This document shows positions 61,076 to 64,000 of a stretch of 64,000 bases of DNA, one piece after another. The DNA lies in NCBI RefSeq assembly GCF_023703775.1, contig NZ_CP098514.1, positions 1,116,001-1,180,000 on the forward strand, given 5' to 3'. How positions within the stretch are numbered: position 1 is the stretch's first letter; the number at the start of each line of letters is the position of its first letter. The stretch comes from Haloplanus sp. GDY1. GTDB lineage: Archaea > Halobacteriota > Halobacteria > Halobacteriales > Haloferacaceae. The position numbers and the translations under genes were made by a program. The notes beneath the pieces were generated by a model. That model was not told where the DNA came from, did no database searches, and saw nothing but the letters and a program-made list of their open reading frames with translations.

Positions 61076-61813
61076 ATGCCGGGAGGGACCACACCCCCAC
61101 CGGGCCGGGAGGCGACGGTGAACGTCGCCGTCAGAGGGGCGGACGAGACTGCCGCGGGGTCGGTCGGCGTCGCCGGTGCCTCGGCCGTCGCCGAGGACGG
61201 CGACCGACCGGTCGACGCCGTCGTCGCCGTCGGTGACGACGCCATCCGGTCGACCGTCACCGACCCGCCCGCGGCGCCCGTCCTGCCCGTGACCGCCGAG
61301 GGCGGGCGACACCTCGTCGCACGGGCGGAACTGGACGGTGCCCTCGCGTCGCTCGTCGCGGGCGACGGCGGCCGCGAGGCACACCCCGTCGTCGGCGTCC
61401 ACCGCGACGGCCGCGTCGTCGCCCGCGCGGTTCGCGACGTCGCTCTCGTGACCGCCGCTCCCGCGAGCATCTCCGAGTACGGCCTCGCGGCGGGCGGGAC
61501 CGACCTCGGGTCGATCCGGGCCGACGGCGTCGTCGTCGCGACGCCGATGGGAAGCGACGGCTACGCCGCCGCCGCGGGCGGGGCCGTCCTCGAAGCCGGC
61601 ACCGGCCTCGCCGTCGCCCCGATCGCGCCGTTCTCGACGTCGCCCGACCGACACGTGGTCGACGCGGCGGCGGGACTCGGCCTCTCCGTGGAGCGCGAGG
61701 GGGCGGTAGCGCTGTTCGCCGACGGGGTCCGGCGAGCCACCGTCGACGCCGGGACCGACCTCCGGGTCGAGCGCGTCGGGTCGCTCGACGTGCTGACTCC
61801 CGGCCGCCGGTAG
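61076..61813 (+). CDS. NAD kinase-like protein with altered GGDG motif
   Basis: A 245-residue protein related to ATP-NAD kinases. The NAD-binding motif is seen as ATPMGSDGYAAAAGGAVLE, and APIAPFSTSPDRHVV matches the C-terminal part. The catalytic GGDG, which normally reads GGDGT, is replaced by VVAVGDDAIRS. It may be inactive, regulatory, or use another substrate. ATG 61076 is chosen; the TATA-like CTTTTTACC near 61030 excludes the longer start at 61043. Confidence 0.72.
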   Translation: MPGGTTPPPGREATVNVAVRGADETAAGSVGVAGASAVAEDGDRPVDAVVAVGDDAIRSTVTDPPAAPVLPVTAEGGRHLVARAELDGALASLVAGDGGREAHPVVGVHRDGRVVARAVRDVALVTAAPASISEYGLAAGGTDLGSIRADGVVVATPMGSDGYAAAAGGAVLEAGTGLAVAPIAPFSTSPDRHVVDAAAGLGLSVEREGAVALFADGVRRATVDAGTDLRVERVGSLDVLTPGRR

Positions 61814-61854
61814 GAACGGAAAACTTCTAATGAGTCACCGGCCCAGTTCGAAGT

Positions 61855-62295
61855 ATGCAACCGCTACAGTTCGTCGTCCCGGTCGGCGCCCTCGACGCGC
61901 TCGAACCGTACATCGCGCACGTGGTGCTGGCGCTGGTGGTGGTGAACATGCTCACGCGGATTCGAGCGCACTCCGTCCACGCCGAACAGGTCGAGGACGG
62001 CGCCGATGAACTGAGTCGGTACCTGCCGCACTCGCTGTCGACGGTCGCGCTCGTCCTCGCCTCGCTCGCGTTCCTGATCGTCGAACCCCACGGCGGGATG
62101 GTCATGTCGGTCATCGCCGTCGGCCTGTTCCTGACGGACTTCTTCGAGTTCGAGTCCCGGCAGGTCGAGGCCCGGAACGACATGACGTTCGAGCGGCCCA
62201 AAGGCGCCGTCGCGGCGTCGGTGCTCGCCCTCCTGTACGCGGGCTACCAGAGCCTGTTCGTCTTCGTCGAGCCCCTCTGGAACGCCATCGTCTAG
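61855..62295 (+). CDS. Haloarchaeal membrane protein near the cytochrome bc cluster
   Basis: A 146-residue protein with four predicted membrane helices (VPVGALDALEPYIAHVVLAL, TVALVLASLAFLIV, GMVMSVIAVGLFLTDFFEF, VAASVLALLYAGYQSLFVFV). No enzyme motif. It is convergent with a bc-complex gene cluster and may be functionally linked, but that is only context. TATA-like ACTTCTAATG near 61823. Confidence 0.7.
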   Translation: MQPLQFVVPVGALDALEPYIAHVVLALVVVNMLTRIRAHSVHAEQVEDGADELSRYLPHSLSTVALVLASLAFLIVEPHGGMVMSVIAVGLFLTDFFEFESRQVEARNDMTFERPKGAVAASVLALLYAGYQSLFVFVEPLWNAIV

Positions 62296-62402
62296 CCCGA
62301 CGCTCGTTCTCGGTCAGGACGGCCCCGTCAGCGACGGGTGAGGGCGAAGGGGAACGCCGGCGGTTCGACGAACCGGGAGCGGCGCGGAGAAGGGACGGTT
62401 CT

Positions 62403-62684
62403 TCAGGCGTTGCGGCGGTCGTCGACGGCCTTGCGTGCCTGTCTGGCTGCCGGGAGCAGCACCCAGAACGCCAGCGGCCCGAGGAGCGCGAACCAGAACA
62501 ACACGTCCATCAGGCCGATGGCCAGCAGGTTGAACAGGTCCGCGTTCGCCGGATTCGGCGACACCGGACTCACGAGCTGTCGGGTACTCTCGAAACTCGG
62601 CGTGCGGTACCAGCCCGCGAGCACGAGCCAGCCGAGGCCGGCCCCGGTGAAGATGCCGAGCCCCTTGATGAATTCGTCAGCCAT
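62403..62684 (-). CDS. Small membrane protein of the cytochrome bc cluster
   Basis: A 93-residue protein with two helices (LGIFTGAGLGWLVLAGWY and GLMDVLFWFALLGPLAFWVLLP) and a basic end. It is the last gene of a minus-strand run that begins with cytochrome b; its start overlaps the stop of the previous gene by 8 bp. Probably a supernumerary subunit of the complex; function unknown. Confidence 0.7.
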   Translation of the reverse strand: MADEFIKGLGIFTGAGLGWLVLAGWYRTPSFESTRQLVSPVSPNPANADLFNLLAIGLMDVLFWFALLGPLAFWVLLPAARQARKAVDDRRNA

Positions 62685-63075
62685 CGTTCGACGATTCGTC
62701 GGCGTCCTCTTGAGGGTTTCCCATTCCGCGGGCGCGAAAGCGCGTCCCGAGGACGTACACGCCCGCGCCGAACGCGATGGACGCGAGGCCGGCGACGGCG
62801 AGAGCCCCACTCAGGAGCGTCGACGGGGGGACGACGCCGACGGCCCGGAACAGTCCGACCACGAGGCGACGCAGGAGGCTGAGGCGGATGGTCGCGGCGT
62901 CCAGCAACACGAAGCCGACGACGACGCCGACGACGGCGATCAGCGTCGAGAAGACCGTGATCGTCTTGTAGAGACGCATCGGGACGACCACGTCGCGGTG
63001 GCCGTCCGCGGTCGAGCCGTCGCTCTCGACGGAATCACGGCTCGCGTCGTCGGCGTCGTCCGGAGGAGGGGTCAT
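62677..63075 (-). CDS. Membrane protein of the cytochrome bc cluster
   Basis: A 132-residue protein with an acidic 28-residue N-terminus, two or three helices (ITVFSTLIAVVGVVVGFVLLD, LSGALAVAGLASIAFGAGVYVLG) and an acidic tail. It lies 12 bp behind the cytochrome b C-terminal subunit gene and overlaps the next small membrane gene by 8 bp. No known domain; position suggests a bc-complex accessory protein. Confidence 0.7.
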   Translation of the reverse strand: MTPPPDDADDASRDSVESDGSTADGHRDVVVPMRLYKTITVFSTLIAVVGVVVGFVLLDAATIRLSLLRRLVVGLFRAVGVVPPSTLLSGALAVAGLASIAFGAGVYVLGTRFRARGMGNPQEDADESSNDG

Positions 63076-63087
63076 CGGCCGTCGGCG

Positions 63088-63861
63088 TTACTTCGGCGGC
63101 CGGAGCCGGTAGTACCGACGGTTGAGGTCGTACATGTACCCCTCGCGCATCGTCTTGAGGACGGCGTAGGTGACCGTCGCCGCGACGATGGGGAGGAGGA
63201 ACGTCAGGTCGAACAGCAGGTTGACGTCCATCGGCATCAGGTTCTTGACCGCCAGCAGGCTGATGGTCAGCGCGAAGACGACGCCGCCGACGCCGACGGC
63301 CGACCAGAACGGCTGCTCGACCGGGCGCCGCGCCGACCCCTTGTTCAGGAAGGGGACGATGGCGATGACGCCCACGACGACGACGTTCGCCAGCACGCCG
63401 TAGGTGCGGTCGGCGGTGAGCTTCGACCCGCCGAGGATGGCGAGATCGGGGTTCAGCGGACCGAGTTTCAGCAGGCCGAACGACCAGTAGAGATACCAGT
63501 CGGGCAGGATGATCGCCGGCGTCGAACTCGGGTTCGCGGGCGCGCCGATGTGCGGCGGCATCATCGCGGAGAGGAAGAAGATCATCCCGGTGAAGAAGGC
63601 CGCGATGGAGAGGTTCCGCACCGTCTCGTGGGGCCAGGTCGGGAAGGCGAGCACGTCGCGTTCGACGTAATCCGACTCCGTGCGCAGGTCCTGGTCCTCG
63701 CGCCGCGCGCGCTCGAAGTACTCGTAGGTGAGCCGCGAGAGGCCCGTCGTCCGTTCCTTGCGCTCGCGCCACGTCGGCGTCTCGTCGTCCGGGGCGACGA
63801 TGCCCGGACTGCCGCCGTCGGTTCGCGTCTCGTCGTCCGTGTCGGTGTCTGTCTCGCTCAT
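63088..63861 (-). CDS. petD: Cytochrome b C-terminal subunit (PetD/subunit IV-like)
   Basis: A 257-residue protein equal to the C-terminal half of cytochrome b. The quinol-site motif is ILPDWYLYWSFG, i.e. PDWY where high-potential complexes have PEWY; PDWY is associated with low-potential quinones such as menaquinone. A 90-residue acidic cytoplasmic N-terminus precedes three or four helices. It starts 2 bp after the stop of the N-terminal cytochrome b gene. Confidence 0.88.
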   Translation of the reverse strand: MSETDTDTDDETRTDGGSPGIVAPDDETPTWRERKERTTGLSRLTYEYFERARREDQDLRTESDYVERDVLAFPTWPHETVRNLSIAAFFTGMIFFLSAMMPPHIGAPANPSSTPAIILPDWYLYWSFGLLKLGPLNPDLAILGGSKLTADRTYGVLANVVVVGVIAIVPFLNKGSARRPVEQPFWSAVGVGGVVFALTISLLAVKNLMPMDVNLLFDLTFLLPIVAATVTYAVLKTMREGYMYDLNRRYYRLRPPK

Positions 63862-63863
63862 GG

Positions 63864-64000
63864 TTAGTGGGGTTCCGCGATGCCCTGCACCCAGACGATG
63901 CCGATGTGGATGGCGATCAGCGCCGTCACGACGAACGGGAGCAGGAACACGTGCAGGATGTACATCCGCTGGAGCGTCGCCTGGCTGAGTGTGAACCCGC
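63864..64000 (-). CDS. petB: Cytochrome b N-terminal subunit (PetB-like), 3' end only
   Basis: The last 45 residues of a gene that continues beyond the window. The sequence has ILHVFLLPFVVTALIAIHIG, where the two histidines spaced 14 apart are haem ligands of cytochrome b helix D. It ends GIAEPH and TAA at 63864-63866. With the next gene it forms the split cytochrome b of a quinol:acceptor oxidoreductase. Confidence 0.85.
   Translation of the reverse strand, partial: GFTLSQATLQRMYILHVFLLPFVVTALIAIHIGIVWVQGIAEPH

Overview
The window reads as chromosomal DNA of a haloarchaeon (class Halobacteria). GC content is very high, the predicted proteins are strongly acidic, and many promoters have a TATA-like box 24-28 bp before the start codon, the haloarchaeal leaderless arrangement. 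The gene families are typical: PorAB, TrmB, HTH_10, HalX, DICT, an archaeal tetrameric-type TIM, TmcA, the L7Ae-S28e-L24e-Ndk operon, MvaD, and a bc-type complex with a split cytochrome b. I cannot name the genus. No rRNA, tRNA or CRISPR array was seen.

Layout. 0-5 kb: end of aroC, a DICT sensor, pyruvate:ferredoxin oxidoreductase porAB and an Lrp regulator. 5-6.4 kb: a decayed TnpB-only IS200/IS605-type element with a frameshifted tnpB and hairpins at both sides. 6.4-15.7 kb: dinB, a HerA-like ATPase, then a minus-strand housekeeping block (hisC, adenylate kinase, CDP-alcohol phosphatidyltransferase, MBF1, nitrilase, tpiA) and two overlapping genes for phage/eCIS-type tail-tube proteins with no other injection-system gene nearby. 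15.8-25 kb: metabolic enzymes (M20 amidohydrolase, FAH, UPF0173, OsmC), an APC permease with a TrkA-type partner, GTP cyclohydrolase III and an alanine-glyoxylate-type aminotransferase. 25-31.5 kb: aldehyde:ferredoxin oxidoreductase with a ferredoxin, a GNAT, tmcA and a ring-cleaving dioxygenase. 31.6-33 kb: ribosomal operon rpl7ae-rps28e-rpl24e-ndk behind a structured leader.

32.9-41.6 kb is the most system-like part. A methanethiol-oxidase-type protein, a 2Fe-2S ferredoxin and a ZIP-like membrane protein form one operon. A copper amine oxidase, Amt, GlnK and a second copy of the same ZIP-like membrane protein form the other. Regulators of the HTH_10 and TrmB families flank them. The amine oxidase would release ammonium, which Amt/GlnK would handle. 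Both lead enzymes belong to families with copper-dependent members, so the shared membrane protein may supply metal.

41.7-64 kb: a molbindin, a pair of MetE-like proteins, the DUF655-rsmA-mscS-hemK2 operon, a Tat lipoprotein, mvaD, a type-II NADH dehydrogenase, BtpA, a HalX response regulator with a degenerate KaiC-like partner, hydantoinase hyuAB, a thiolase with its DUF35 partner, an M28 peptidase, a degenerate NAD-kinase-like protein, and at the right edge the start of a cytochrome bc gene cluster with uncharacterised small membrane proteins.

Genes are packed tightly. Co-directional genes often overlap by 4 bp (ATGA/GTGA), and several convergent pairs share their stop codons within CTAG, TTAG or CTAA.
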